The notes: generated by a model not told the origin, from the sequence alone. A stretch of 64,000 nucleotides of DNA from Microbacterium nanhaiense (GCF_014646015.1 NZ_BMMQ01000001.1:62001-126000), one strand, 5' to 3'; shown: positions 16,962 through 26,593, counted from the stretch's first letter. Numbers and translations: made by a program.

Positions 16962-19900
16962 GTGAGTCTTTCCGGGATCCTACGCGCCCTCGATACGTCC
17001 GAGTCGTTCCGGGAGGCGAGCGCGCCGACGTCCAGCGACGTCGATCTCTCCCTCGTCGACGGCCTCGACGCGCCCGCGATCGCGGCCGTCCTGGAGCGCC
17101 GCAGGGCGGCCGGGGATCCCGCGGTCGCGCTCGCGATCGCCCCGACGAGCCGCCGCGCGGAGTCGCTCGGTGCGGCGCTGCGCGCGCTCGTGCCCGGCGC
17201 CGAGGTGCGCGATCTTCCCGCCTGGGAGACGCTGCCGCACGAGCGGCTCAGCCCGAGCCCGGAGACGGTGGGTCGCCGCCTCGAGACGCTCCGAGCCATC
17301 GCGACGTGGGACGGATCCCGTCCGCTCATCGTGACGACGTCGATCCGGGCCGCCATCCAGCCGATGGTGCGCGGTCTCGGCGATGCGGAGCCCGTCTCGT
17401 TGCGTGTCGGCGGCAGGGACCTCTGGCTCGAGGAGGTCGTCGAGCGCCTCGTCGAACTCGCCTATCACCGCGTCGACATGGTCTCGCGGCGCGGCGATTT
17501 CGCGGTGCGCGGCGGGATTCTTGACGTCTTCCCGCCGACGGCCGCGCACCCGCTCCGCGTGGAGTTCTTCGGCGACGAGGTCGATCAGATCCGCGAGTTC
17601 TCGGTCGCCGACCAGCGCTCCGTCCCCGGGGAGATCCGGGAGGTGGAGCTTACCGCGAGCCGCGAGCTCCTGCTGAGCCCGGAGGTGCGCCAGCGCGCCC
17701 GCGAGCTCCAGCACGAGTATCCGGGCATCGCGCAGATGCTCGAGAAGATGGCCGAGGGCATCCCCGCCGAGGGTATGGAATCGCTCTCCAACCTCGTGGC
17801 GGGCCCGCTCGAGTCGATCGTGGCGTGCCTGCCGGAGGGCGCGGCGGCATTCCTCGTGGATCCGGAGCGCGCCGTGACACGCGCGGCGAGCCTCAAAGAG
17901 ACGAACGCCGAGTTCCTCGAGGCGGCGTGGAGCGCGGCGACCGCGGGAGGCCAGGCGCCCGTCGACCTCGCCTCCGGTGGCTTCCTCACGCTCGAGGACC
18001 TGCACGAGCAGGTGCGCGACGCCGGCGGCGTGTGGCTGAGCCTCAGCCCCTTCAACTCGGGCCTGGCCGAGATCGCGGCGGAGACCGACGACTTCGAGGT
18101 CCTCCTGCAGCACGGGCTGACGAAGCGCATCACCGCCGACGCCATCGCCTCCTTCCAGGGCAATGTCGAGGGCGCGATGGATCACGTGGGCGCGCTCGTC
18201 GCCGATCGGTGGGCAGTTGTCCTCGCCGCCCCCGGCGCGGGCCTCGTCGACCGCGCCCGTGATGTGCTCTCCGATCGCGGTATCGCAGCGCGCATCGTCG
18301 AGGACCTGGCGGAGCCGCCCGAGCCGGGCGTCGTGAGCCTCGTCCGCGCCGAGGTCGAGAGCGGCTTCGCCTCCTCGGAGGCGAAGCTCGCCGTGCTCAC
18401 GGAGGCAGAGTTCTACGGGCGCACGGTGACGAGCGGCGCGCAGGGCCCGAAGCGGCTCGCCTCCCGCCGCCGCAACGTCGTGGATCCGCTGCAGCTGAAG
18501 CCCGGCGATCCCGTGGTGCATGCCACGCACGGCATCGGGCGCTTCGTCGAGATGCAGAAGCGCGAGATCGCGACGGGTGGCGTCAAGTCGACCCGCGACT
18601 ACGTCGTGCTCGAGTACGCGCCGAGCAAGCGCGGGCGCCCCGGCGACAAGCTCCTCGTGCCCACGGATCAGCTCGACCTACTCTCGAAGTACGTCGGCGG
18701 CGAGAACCCCCAGCTGTCGAAGATGGGCGGGTCTGACTGGGCGCAGGCCAAGAGCAAGGCGCGCAAGGCGGTGCGCGACATCGCCGTCGAGCTCGTGAAG
18801 CTGTACTCCGCGCGGATGGCGTCCAGGGGCCACGCCTTCGGTCCGGACACGCCGTGGCAGCGCGAGCTGGAGGAGGCGTTCCCCTTCGCCGAGACTGCCG
18901 ACCAGCTGCAAACCATCGACGAGATCAAGCGCGACATGGAGCGAGACATCCCCATGGACCGCCTCCTCTCGGGCGACGTGGGCTTCGGCAAGACCGAGGT
19001 CGCGGTGCGGGCGGCGTTCAAGGCAATTCAGGACGGCAAGCAGGTCGCCATGCTCGTGCCGACGACCCTGCTCGTCAAGCAGCACCTCGAGACCTTCACC
19101 GATCGCTTCGCGGGCTTCCCCGTGAACGTGCGGGCGCTCAGTCGCTTCCAGTCCGACAAGCACGCGCGCGACACGATCCAGGGTCTCGCCGACGGCACGG
19201 TCGACATGGTGATCGGAACCCACCGGATCCTCACCCAGGGCGTCGTGTTCAAGGACCTGGGGCTCATGATCATCGACGAGGAGCAGCGCTTCGGTGTCGA
19301 GCACAAGGACGCGCTGAAGAAGTTGAAGACGAACGTCGACATCCTCGCGATGAGCGCGACGCCCATCCCGCGCACGCTCGAGATGGCGGTCACGGGGATC
19401 CGCGAGATGTCGACGCTCGCGACCCCGCCAGAGGAACGCCACCCGATCCTGTCGTACGTGGGGCCGTCGAACGACAAGCAAATCTCGGCCGCGATCCGCC
19501 GCGAGCTGCTGCGCGAGGGCCAGGTGTTCTTCGTACACAACCGCGTCACCACCATCCAGAAGGTCGCCTCGCACCTCGCGGAGCTCGTCCCCGAGGCGCG
19601 CATCGCCGTCGCGCACGGAAAGATGAGCGAGAACCAACTCGAGCAGGTTGTCGACGACTTCTGGGAGCGCAAGTACGACGTTCTCGTCTGTACGACGATC
19701 ATCGAGACCGGCATCGACATCGCCAACGCGAACACGATCATCATCGACCGGGCCGACAAGTACGGCCTCGCCCAACTGCACCAGCTCCGCGGCCGCGTCG
19801 GTCGCGGGCGCGAGCGCGCCTACGCCTACTTCGTCTACGACGAGGGCAAGCCGCTGTCGGAGACGGCGGCCGATCGTCTCGAGACGATCGCCGTGCACAA

Positions 19901-20531
19901 CGATCTCGGATCCGGCATCCAGGTCGCGATGAAGGACCTCGAGATCCGCGGCGCCGGCAACCTGCTGGGCGCGGAACAGGCCGGGCACATCGAGGGCGTC
20001 GGCTTCGACCTGTACCTGCGCATGATCGGTGAGGCCGTGAGCGAGTTCCGCGGCGAGGCGACCGACGGGCCCGTCGAACTTCGGCTTGAGCTCCCGGTCG
20101 AGGCGCGGATCCCCGACGACTACATCGACAGCGAGAGACTGCGGCTCGAGGCCTACCAGAAGCTGTCGGCCGCGGCGACGGCCTCGGCCGCCGACGACGC
20201 CATCGACCTCGTCATCGACGAGCTCACCGACCGCTATGGCGAGCCGCCCGCCGAGGTCGCGGGGCTCGTGGAGGTCGCGCGCCTGCGCCGCCGCGCCGCG
20301 CAATCGCAGCTCGCCGACGTCGTCGCGATGGGCAAGAACCTCCGCGTGGCCCCCGCGCATCTCGCCGATTCGATGCAGGTACGGCTCAAGCGGCTGTACC
20401 CGGGGGCGAAGATTCTCGCGAACGGTGACGCCCTCGTCGTGCCGATGCCAACCGCCGACGGCATCGACATCGTCGCGTGGGTGCGCCAGCTGCTCGATGC
20501 GCTGTTCCCCCTGCCCAAGGTAGAGTCGTAG
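16962..20531 (+). CDS. mfd: Transcription-repair coupling factor
   Basis: A 1189-residue DNA translocase that removes stalled RNA polymerase and recruits UvrA. The N-terminal UvrB-like part includes LPAWETLPHERLSPSPETVG and RGDFAVRGGILDVFP. The CarD-like RNA polymerase-interaction domain begins at GDPVVHATHGIGRFVEMQ. The translocase has Walker A LLSGDVGFGKTEVAVRA, DEEQ box IIDEEQRFGVEHKDALK, and motifs LAMSATPIPRTL and QLRGRVGRGRERAYAY. The C-terminal autoinhibitory TRCF domain is present. GTG 16962 gives the usual start (MSLSGILRAL) and leaves a 21-bp divergent gap. Confidence 0.96.
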   Translation: MSLSGILRALDTSESFREASAPTSSDVDLSLVDGLDAPAIAAVLERRRAAGDPAVALAIAPTSRRAESLGAALRALVPGAEVRDLPAWETLPHERLSPSPETVGRRLETLRAIATWDGSRPLIVTTSIRAAIQPMVRGLGDAEPVSLRVGGRDLWLEEVVERLVELAYHRVDMVSRRGDFAVRGGILDVFPPTAAHPLRVEFFGDEVDQIREFSVADQRSVPGEIREVELTASRELLLSPEVRQRARELQHEYPGIAQMLEKMAEGIPAEGMESLSNLVAGPLESIVACLPEGAAAFLVDPERAVTRAASLKETNAEFLEAAWSAATAGGQAPVDLASGGFLTLEDLHEQVRDAGGVWLSLSPFNSGLAEIAAETDDFEVLLQHGLTKRITADAIASFQGNVEGAMDHVGALVADRWAVVLAAPGAGLVDRARDVLSDRGIAARIVEDLAEPPEPGVVSLVRAEVESGFASSEAKLAVLTEAEFYGRTVTSGAQGPKRLASRRRNVVDPLQLKPGDPVVHATHGIGRFVEMQKREIATGGVKSTRDYVVLEYAPSKRGRPGDKLLVPTDQLDLLSKYVGGENPQLSKMGGSDWAQAKSKARKAVRDIAVELVKLYSARMASRGHAFGPDTPWQRELEEAFPFAETADQLQTIDEIKRDMERDIPMDRLLSGDVGFGKTEVAVRAAFKAIQDGKQVAMLVPTTLLVKQHLETFTDRFAGFPVNVRALSRFQSDKHARDTIQGLADGTVDMVIGTHRILTQGVVFKDLGLMIIDEEQRFGVEHKDALKKLKTNVDILAMSATPIPRTLEMAVTGIREMSTLATPPEERHPILSYVGPSNDKQISAAIRRELLREGQVFFVHNRVTTIQKVASHLAELVPEARIAVAHGKMSENQLEQVVDDFWERKYDVLVCTTIIETGIDIANANTIIIDRADKYGLAQLHQLRGRVGRGRERAYAYFVYDEGKPLSETAADRLETIAVHNDLGSGIQVAMKDLEIRGAGNLLGAEQAGHIEGVGFDLYLRMIGEAVSEFRGEATDGPVELRLELPVEARIPDDYIDSERLRLEAYQKLSAAATASAADDAIDLVIDELTDRYGEPPAEVAGLVEVARLRRRAAQSQLADVVAMGKNLRVAPAHLADSMQVRLKRLYPGAKILANGDALVVPMPTADGIDIVAWVRQLLDALFPLPKVES

Positions 20532-20536
20532 GTGGT

Positions 20537-20581
20537 GTGCCGGGAAGTCTGGTCGGCGACGCGGATCCGCTGATTCGCGTC
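20537..20581 (+). promoter_or_regulatory. Possible structured leader of nhaA
   Basis: Two adjacent stem-loops can form before nhaA: GCCG (20539-20542) with CGGC (20553-20556), enclosing GGAAGTCTGG, and GACGCG (20558-20563) with CGCGTC (20576-20581). The nhaA ATG follows 23 bases later. This could be a cis-regulatory RNA for ion or pH control; no known riboswitch class is recognised with confidence. Confidence 0.3.
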
Positions 20582-20604
20582 AGAGTGCAACCTGGAACGG
20601 ACAC

Positions 20605-21732
20605 ATGAAGCTGCTTCGCTCAGAACGATTTCCCGCCTTTCTCCTCCTCGGTGCCGCCGCGCTGGGCCTCATCCTCGCGAATATGCCGTTCGGCGAATCG
20701 GTGATCCACTGGAGCCACACCGAGATCGGGGTGCCCGGTCTCGAGCTGTCGCTCTCGCACTGGGTCGCCGACTTCCTGCTCGCGATCTTCTTCTTCGGCG
20801 TCGCCGTCGAACTGCAGTTCGAGATGACGCGCGGTCAGCTCAACAGCCTGAGCAAGGCCGTGCGCCCCGCGATCGCGGCGGCCGGCGGCGTGATCGTGCC
20901 GATCATCGTGTTCCTGCTCATCGCGGGGCGCGGCGACACCGCCTCCGGCTGGCCGATCCCGACCGCGACCGACATCGCGTTCGCCCTCGGCGTGCTCGCG
21001 ATGTTCGGGAAGGGGCTGCCGAAGGGCGTGCGCGTGTTCCTGCTCGCGCTCGCGATCATCGACGACATCGTCGGCATCGTCTTCATCGCGGTGCTTTTCG
21101 CGACCGACCTCGATTTCGGCATGATGCTCGCGGGCCTCGCCTGCGTCGTCGCCTTCGCGATCCTCAGCCGCTTCCGCGCCCGCGCGAACACGGCGCTCGT
21201 CGTGTCGCTCATGATCGTGGCCGCGCTCGCGGCGTGGGTCTTCATCTTCCAGTCCGGCATTCACGCGACGATCGCGGGCGTGATGCTAGGTCTCGTCATC
21301 CGCCAGGACGAGGGCATGCGGGCCCGCCACGCGCTCGAGCCGTGGATCAACGGCCTGATCCTGCCGATCTTCGCCTTCTTCTCGGCGCTCGTCATGATCC
21401 CGCAGGTCGCGCTCGACGAGATCTCGCCCGCCCTGTGGGGCATCCTCGTCGCCCTACCCGCGGGCAAGCTGATCGGCATCAGCCTGTTCGGCTGGCTCGC
21501 GCAGTTCGTCGGCAAGGGCGATCGCCTGCCCTTCGCCGACATCATCCCGGCCGCCGCGCTCGGCGGCATCGGCTTCACCGTGTCGCTCCTGCTGTCGCGC
21601 CTGGCGTACGCCGACCACGTCGTCGCCGACGAGGCGGTGCTCGGCGTGCTGCTCGGCTCGCTGATCTCGCTGATCCTCTCGGCGATCCTCGTCCCGCTCC
21701 GCGCACGGCATCACCGCAGGCTCGCGGCGTAA
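20605..21732 (+). CDS. nhaA: Na+/H+ antiporter NhaA
   Basis: A 375-residue inner-membrane antiporter with about 12 hydrophobic segments, exporting Na+ or Li+ in exchange for protons. The ion-binding aspartates are present as Asp153-Asp154 in LALAIIDDIVGIVFIAV, and the TATDIAFALGVL motif (Asp123) of the crossed unwound helices is conserved, as is GIGFTVSLLLSRLAY near the C terminus. The last segment ends in a basic tail (RARHHRRLAA). It follows mfd by 73 bp, a gap with candidate leader structure. Confidence 0.95.
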   Translation: MKLLRSERFPAFLLLGAAALGLILANMPFGESVIHWSHTEIGVPGLELSLSHWVADFLLAIFFFGVAVELQFEMTRGQLNSLSKAVRPAIAAAGGVIVPIIVFLLIAGRGDTASGWPIPTATDIAFALGVLAMFGKGLPKGVRVFLLALAIIDDIVGIVFIAVLFATDLDFGMMLAGLACVVAFAILSRFRARANTALVVSLMIVAALAAWVFIFQSGIHATIAGVMLGLVIRQDEGMRARHALEPWINGLILPIFAFFSALVMIPQVALDEISPALWGILVALPAGKLIGISLFGWLAQFVGKGDRLPFADIIPAAALGGIGFTVSLLLSRLAYADHVVADEAVLGVLLGSLISLILSAILVPLRARHHRRLAA

Positions 21733-21755
21733 TTCCTCACTTCCCCCTGTGCGTC

Positions 21756-21804
21756 AATTCTCCGCGCGGTCATCTGCTGTTCGCAGATGACCGCGCAGAG
21801 AATT
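21756..21804. repeat. Large inverted repeat between nhaA and mazG
   Basis: Two 22-nt arms (21756-21777 and 21783-21804) match in 21 of 22 positions around a 5-nt loop (TGTTC); the perfect core is GCGCGGTCATCTGC. The outer ends are AATTCTC and GAGAATT. It could terminate nhaA transcription or be a palindromic repeat or protein-binding site. No U tract follows. Confidence 0.7.
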
Positions 21805-21829
21805 GCAGAGTTGCTGGCAGAGTGGAGTC

Positions 21830-22492
21830 ATGAGCGAGACTTACGACGGGCTGCGCCGCGCGGCCGAGGTGGCCGAGCAGGTGCACGCCGAGTGCGTGTG
21901 GTCGAAGGCCCTCACCCACCGGCAGCTCGCGCCATACCTCACGGAGGAATCCGCCGAGGTGATCGAGGCGATCGAATCCGGATCCTCCGCGGAACTGCGT
22001 GAGGAGCTCGGCGACGTGCTCTGGCAGGTGCTGCTCAACGCCGCCGTCGCAGACGACTTCACGATCGATGACGTGGCGGGCGACCTCGCCGCCAAGATGA
22101 TCCACCGGCACCCGCACGTGTTCGCGGGCGAGACGGCCGACACGCCGGAACGCGTGATCGAGCTGTGGAACGCCGCGAAGGCGCAGGAGAAGCGCTCGCG
22201 CACCTCCGTGCTCGACGGCGTGCCGGCGGGCATGCCCGCCCTGGCGATGGCGCAGAAGGTGCTCGGCAAGGGCGAGCAGGTGGGCGTCGGACTGAGCTAT
22301 GTGGAGGAGATCCGCGCCGTCGAGGTCATCGAGGCCGAAGACGACGAGGAGCTCCTGCCCGCCTCGGAAGAGGAGCTGGGGGAGACCCTCCTCGGCCTCG
22401 TCGCGCTGGCGCGCGCCCGCGGCTGGGACGCCGAGCGGGCCCTCCGCGGCCGGATCCGCGCCCTCGCGGACGAGATTCGCGACGCCGAGTAG
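21830..22492 (+). CDS. mazG: MazG-family nucleoside triphosphate pyrophosphohydrolase
   Basis: A 220-residue all-helical NTP pyrophosphatase that degrades canonical or damaged nucleotides. The metal-binding acidic pairs are visible: TEESAEVIEAIE and REELGDVLWQVL. KMIHRHPHVF follows, as is standard in MazG. It resembles the single-domain actinobacterial MazG, usually found near mfd and eno, as here (mfd upstream, eno about 10 kb downstream). ATG 21830 follows GTGGAG. Confidence 0.92.
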   Translation: MSETYDGLRRAAEVAEQVHAECVWSKALTHRQLAPYLTEESAEVIEAIESGSSAELREELGDVLWQVLLNAAVADDFTIDDVAGDLAAKMIHRHPHVFAGETADTPERVIELWNAAKAQEKRSRTSVLDGVPAGMPALAMAQKVLGKGEQVGVGLSYVEEIRAVEVIEAEDDEELLPASEEELGETLLGLVALARARGWDAERALRGRIRALADEIRDAE

Positions 22493-22523
22493 CCCGCTCG
22501 CCCTCCCCACGAGAAAGACGACG

Positions 22524-23636
22524 ATGGCGACGCCCGCTTCGACGCACGAGAACACACCCGGATCCGCCACGACCTCGGCGCGCGAACGGCTGCGTTCCTT
22601 CGGGCGCGCGCCGCGCATCGTCGGGCTGGACATCGCACGCGGCCTCGCCGTGCTCGGCATGGCCGCGGCCCACACCGTTTCGCTCCCCGGGGAGATCCGT
22701 TGGTCGGATCCGGCGACGTGGGTGGAAATCGTCGCCGGCCGCTCGTCGATCCTGTTCGCGGTCCTCGCCGGCGTCTCGATCGCGCTGATGACCGGTCGGA
22801 GCCGGATCCCGTCCGGGCACGAGCTCGCGACGCACCGGCTCCGGCTCGTCGCGCGCGGGCTGGTGATCTTTGCGATCGGGCTCGTGCTGGAGCTGCTCGG
22901 GACGAACATCGCGGTGATCCTCACCTTCTACGGCGCCCTCTACGCGATCGGGATCCTGTTCATCGGGATGCGCGCATACGCCCTCGTCGTCTGGTCCGCG
23001 GTGCTGGCCGTCGTCGGGCCCGCGCTCGCCGCGGCCCTCTTCGCGCTTTCGCCATCGTCCTCCGGCGCGGGGATCTCGTTTGTCCTGGGCGGCGCGTACT
23101 CGATCGTCGCGTGGACGGCGCTGATGCTCGCGGGCCTCGCCCTCGGCCGCCTCGACGTCACGCGGACAAAGGTCGCGGCCCTCGCCCTCGTCGCCGGCAT
23201 CGTGCTGAGCGGCGTCGGCTACACCGCGGGGAGCGTATGGGAGGCGGGCAACGCATCGGCGGCGTCCTCGGCAACCGTCCTCACCGCGTTTTTCTCGAGC
23301 GGCCCGCACACGGGCAGCACCATGGAGATCCTGGGATCCGGGGGACTCGCGATCGCGCTGATCGCGCTCCTCGTCCTGACCGGGGAGCGCCTCCGCTACG
23401 CGCTCCTGCCGCTCGCCGCGGTGGGATCCATGCCGCTATCCGCATACACGGCGCATGTCGTCGCGATCTGGATCATCGGGCCCGGCGGCTGGTGGCTGTA
23501 TCCGTCGCTCGCGCTGGGACTTCTCGTGCTCTGCTCGGCGTGGGCGATCCTCGCCGGTCGCGGGCCCCTGGAGCGCCTCACCGCCCGGGTCGCGGTGCGC
23601 CTCGCGACGCCGGAGCAGCGCGCCCCGACGGCGTAG
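22524..23636 (+). CDS. Multi-pass membrane protein, DUF418/heparan-acetyltransferase-like
   Basis: About 370 residues with roughly ten hydrophobic segments. The start of the membrane part, RIVGLDIARGLAVLGMAAAH, matches the D-x-x-R-G-x-A-x-x-G motif of the YeiB/DUF418 and DUF1624 families, in which members are proposed to move acyl groups across the membrane. The final helices contain PLSAYTAHVVAIWI, a second family signature. Substrate unknown. The first 28 residues are polar and rich in Thr, Ser and Arg. It follows mazG by 31 bp and could be co-transcribed with it. Confidence 0.78.
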   Translation: MATPASTHENTPGSATTSARERLRSFGRAPRIVGLDIARGLAVLGMAAAHTVSLPGEIRWSDPATWVEIVAGRSSILFAVLAGVSIALMTGRSRIPSGHELATHRLRLVARGLVIFAIGLVLELLGTNIAVILTFYGALYAIGILFIGMRAYALVVWSAVLAVVGPALAAALFALSPSSSGAGISFVLGGAYSIVAWTALMLAGLALGRLDVTRTKVAALALVAGIVLSGVGYTAGSVWEAGNASAASSATVLTAFFSSGPHTGSTMEILGSGGLAIALIALLVLTGERLRYALLPLAAVGSMPLSAYTAHVVAIWIIGPGGWWLYPSLALGLLVLCSAWAILAGRGPLERLTARVAVRLATPEQRAPTA

Positions 23637-23645
23637 GCTCGGCGC

Positions 23646-24299
23646 ATGGCCCGAGCACCCCAGCGTCCCGTCCCGCCGCGCATCGGCGCACCCGAGCTCC
23701 CTCCGCGTCTCGACGACGCAGAGCCGTCGCGCGGCGCCGACCTACTGCAGGCGCGGTTGCCGCAGCTCGCGGGAGACGTCGAACTGTCCTACGCGAGCCT
23801 GGAGGAGGTGCGGATCCCGAGCGCGGATGCCGCCTCCTTCTCGCTCCGCGGCGCGACCCTCGTCGATGTCGATATCGACGACCTCCGCGCCGTCGAGCTC
23901 GTCGCCCGCGACGCCTCGCTCCGCCGAGTGCGCATCTCCGGCGGCAGGATCGGCACCCTCGACCTCGCCGACGCCCGACTCGCCGAGGTGGAGCTGCGGG
24001 GACTGCGCATCGACTACCTGCGCCTCGCCGCGGCCGAGCTCGAGGACGTCCTGATCGCCGATTGCACGATCGGCACGATCGACCTCCCGCGCGCCCGCGC
24101 GGCGCGGGTCGCGTTCGAATCGTCGCGGGCCGAGGAAGTGGATCCGCGCGGGCTGCGCTCGACCGACGTCGACCTCCGGGGGCTCGACGTCCTCTCGTAC
24201 CTGGATCCGCTCGCGCTGCGGGGTGCGACCCTCACCGAGGAGCAGGTACGCGAACTGGCGCCCGCGTTCGCGCTCGCCGCGGGCATCGATGTGCGTTAG
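23646..24299 (+). CDS. Pentapeptide-repeat-like protein, unknown role
   Basis: A 217-residue soluble protein. The middle (about residues 45-190) is built from five-residue units of the A(D/N)LxX kind, for example LRGATLVDVDIDDLRAVELV and GGRIGTLDLADARLAEVELR, as expected for a right-handed quadrilateral beta helix. Such folds serve in protein-protein contact or DNA mimicry; no function can be assigned. It lies nine bp after the preceding membrane protein and just before hisS, so it may share a transcript. Confidence 0.65.
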   Translation: MARAPQRPVPPRIGAPELPPRLDDAEPSRGADLLQARLPQLAGDVELSYASLEEVRIPSADAASFSLRGATLVDVDIDDLRAVELVARDASLRRVRISGGRIGTLDLADARLAEVELRGLRIDYLRLAAAELEDVLIADCTIGTIDLPRARAARVAFESSRAEEVDPRGLRSTDVDLRGLDVLSYLDPLALRGATLTEEQVRELAPAFALAAGIDVR

Positions 24300-24316
24300 G
24301 GGATAATGGATCCCCT

Positions 24317-25582
24317 ATGGCAACCGTGAACCCGCCGCGCGGCATGCGCGACTTCCTCCCCGCTGACAAGGCCCGTCGCGAGCGCGTGCTCGCCGTCATC
24401 CGCGAGCGCTACCGCGCCCACGGCTTCGACGAGATTGAGACGCCCGTCATGGAGGAGTACGACCGGCTCCATGCCGGCATCGGCGGGGACAACGAGAAGC
24501 TCGCTTTCAACATCATGAAGCGCGGCATCACCGCGGAGACCCTCGCCTCCACGGAGGACCCCTCGGAGCTTGCCGACCTCGGCCTGCGCTACGACCTGAC
24601 GGTTCCGCTCTCGCGCTTCTACGCCTCGCACCGGTCGGAGCTGCCGACGGTGTTCCGGGCCGTGCAGATCGCGCCCGTGTGGCGGGCCGAGCGCCCGCAG
24701 AAGGGCCGGTACCGCCAGTTCGTGCAGTGCGACATCGACATCATGGGCGATGCGACGAGCCGCGCCGAGGCGGAACTCATCTCCGCCACGCTCGACGCGC
24801 TCGACGCCCTGGGGCTCGTGGGAGCCCAGGTGCGCATCAACGACCGCCGCGCGCTCGACGCGACGCTCGACGCCTTCGGCTTCCCGGTTGCCGAGCGCCC
24901 CGGCGTGCTCATCACGATCGACAAGCTCGACAAGATCGGCCCCTCGGGCGTCGCCGCCGAGCTCCGCGAGCGCGGGGCCGCCGCATCGTCCGTCGACGCG
25001 TTCGAGGCGTTCCTGGCGGGGCTGTCGGAGCCCGCCGGATCCTTCGGGGCGGAGCAGATCCGCGGCCTGCTGCCGGTGGGGATCCCCGAAGAGATCGTCG
25101 AGCACCTCGTCGGCATCGGCGAGGCGGTGTCGGCCGCCCGCGGTAACGCGCCGCTCGTGTTCGACCCCTTCCTCGTGCGCGGCATGGGCTACTACACCGG
25201 CACGATCTTCGAGATCGCGCACCCCGACGTGTCGTACTCGCTCGGCGGCGGCGGACGCTACGACGGAATGGTCGGCCGCTTCCTCGGCCAGGACGTCCCG
25301 GCCGTCGGCTTCTCGATCGGCTTCGAACGCATCGTCGACCTCGTCGCGCTCGCCGATGCCGAGGGATCCCGCTCGATCGTGCTCGTGCACGACAAAGACG
25401 TGCCCATGGCCGAGCTGCTTGCCCACAAGGCGCGGCTCGTCGCCGAGGGCGCGCGCGTGCGTCTCGAGCGCCGCCCGCGCAACCTCAAGAGCGTGCTCGA
25501 GCGCGCCGAGGCGGACGGGTACACGTCGTTCGCGTCGGTTGCGGCGGGACAGCGCGAGATCGAGCCGAAGCCGCTCGGCTGA
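24317..25582 (+). CDS. hisS: Histidyl-tRNA synthetase
   Basis: A 421-residue class II synthetase. It begins with PPRGMRDFLP, motif 1 region follows, motif 2 includes VFRAVQIAPVWRAERPQKGR followed by YRQFVQCDIDIMG, and the His-binding loop and motif 3 are LVRGMGYYTGTIFEIAH and GGGGRYDGMVGRF followed by GFSIGFERI. The C-terminal anticodon-binding domain ends the protein. ATG 24317 follows a short gap after the pentapeptide-repeat gene. Confidence 0.96.
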   Translation: MATVNPPRGMRDFLPADKARRERVLAVIRERYRAHGFDEIETPVMEEYDRLHAGIGGDNEKLAFNIMKRGITAETLASTEDPSELADLGLRYDLTVPLSRFYASHRSELPTVFRAVQIAPVWRAERPQKGRYRQFVQCDIDIMGDATSRAEAELISATLDALDALGLVGAQVRINDRRALDATLDAFGFPVAERPGVLITIDKLDKIGPSGVAAELRERGAAASSVDAFEAFLAGLSEPAGSFGAEQIRGLLPVGIPEEIVEHLVGIGEAVSAARGNAPLVFDPFLVRGMGYYTGTIFEIAHPDVSYSLGGGGRYDGMVGRFLGQDVPAVGFSIGFERIVDLVALADAEGSRSIVLVHDKDVPMAELLAHKARLVAEGARVRLERRPRNLKSVLERAEADGYTSFASVAAGQREIEPKPLG

Positions 25583-25620
25583 GTGTGGCCCCGGATCCAC
25601 GCCTCGCCGATTCGTCGTCG

Positions 25621-25645
25621 GCCCCGGCGGAGGAGCCGCCGGGGC
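25621..25645. terminator. Bidirectional terminator-like hairpin
   Basis: GCCCCGGCGG (25621-25630) pairs with CCGCCGGGGC (25636-25645) around loop AGGAG. It sits between hisS and the convergent DUF1648 gene. Confidence 0.65.
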
Positions 25646-25657
25646 GTGGGCAACGGC

Positions 25658-26593
25658 CTACTGCCGGAGCGCGCGTTCGGCGGCGAGCTGAGCGCCGAGC
25701 ATCCGCTCGGCGGCCGGTGCGTCGTCCGTCGCGAGCAGGAAATCGACGCCACTGGTGCGGCGGATCCGCAACCCCTCGCCCGCGCGGACCGCGACGCCCT
25801 CCTGCGGTGGGCCGATGCGCGCGTTCCAGCCGAGACGGCCGATATCGGTCAGGGGCTCGATTCTCGTAAGCTCGACCGACTCGATCTCGCGCAGCGGAAT
25901 GGTCAGGCGCGGTACCCCGAGCGGCGCCCGCACGCTGACGCCGCGCGCGTCGATCCGCGCGATCGTGATGAGCTGAGCCGACGAGAACGCCGTGACGAGG
26001 AGCGGCCCGCTGATCACCCACCACGCCATGCCGAGGGCCGCGAGCACCACGGCGGACGCCCCGAGGAGCGCGCACATCGCGACGACGATCGTCGCCTGCG
26101 GGGCGAGACGATCGGCCGCCGTCGCGCCTGACCACTGCCGCGGATCCCGCCGCCGGCGTCCCTCCGGAAACGGCGGGAGGTGCGTGGCCGCGGCGACCGC
26201 GACCGCCATGGCCGAGAACAGCGATGCAAGGAAGGCCTGTCCCAGATTCAGGCGCGTCGTCCAGACCTGGGCGACGACGATGACCGTGAACATCGGTGGA
26301 CCGAGCATCAGGATCATCCAGCTCAGCCCCGCGAAGATCCGGTGATGCCGATGCGCCGCCGCGGCGACGCCCGCCGAATACAGCGACGCGGTCATGACGG
26401 TGCCGATGACGACCGTCGACACGAGCGCCTCCCAGGCGGGACGCCAGCTCACCGGCTCGCCCGCGAGCGACCATTGGCTCACGATCGGATCCGGAAGCAG
26501 GGGCAGCGCGGCGGCCTGCAGCAGCCCACAGAGCGCGATGAAGGCGAGGGGCAGCCACAGCGCGACCGATCGGAATATCTTCTGCGGCGTCAT
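25658..26593 (-). CDS. DUF1648-type membrane protein
   Basis: A 311-residue protein. The first hydrophobic segment is followed by LPDPIVSQWSLAGEPVSWRP, the DUF1648 pattern (PDxIxxHWxxxGxPD). Several further membrane helices follow, then a soluble C-terminal domain of about 100 residues (RIDARGVSVRAPLGVPRLTI to RRTSGVDFLLATDD) resembling a PH-like domain. It is a paralogue of the protein encoded at 29707-30729. Related Bacillus proteins (SdpI) confer immunity to toxic peptides, but that role is not shown here. Confidence 0.75.
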   Translation of the reverse strand: MTPQKIFRSVALWLPLAFIALCGLLQAAALPLLPDPIVSQWSLAGEPVSWRPAWEALVSTVVIGTVMTASLYSAGVAAAAHRHHRIFAGLSWMILMLGPPMFTVIVVAQVWTTRLNLGQAFLASLFSAMAVAVAAATHLPPFPEGRRRRDPRQWSGATAADRLAPQATIVVAMCALLGASAVVLAALGMAWWVISGPLLVTAFSSAQLITIARIDARGVSVRAPLGVPRLTIPLREIESVELTRIEPLTDIGRLGWNARIGPPQEGVAVRAGEGLRIRRTSGVDFLLATDDAPAAERMLGAQLAAERALRQ

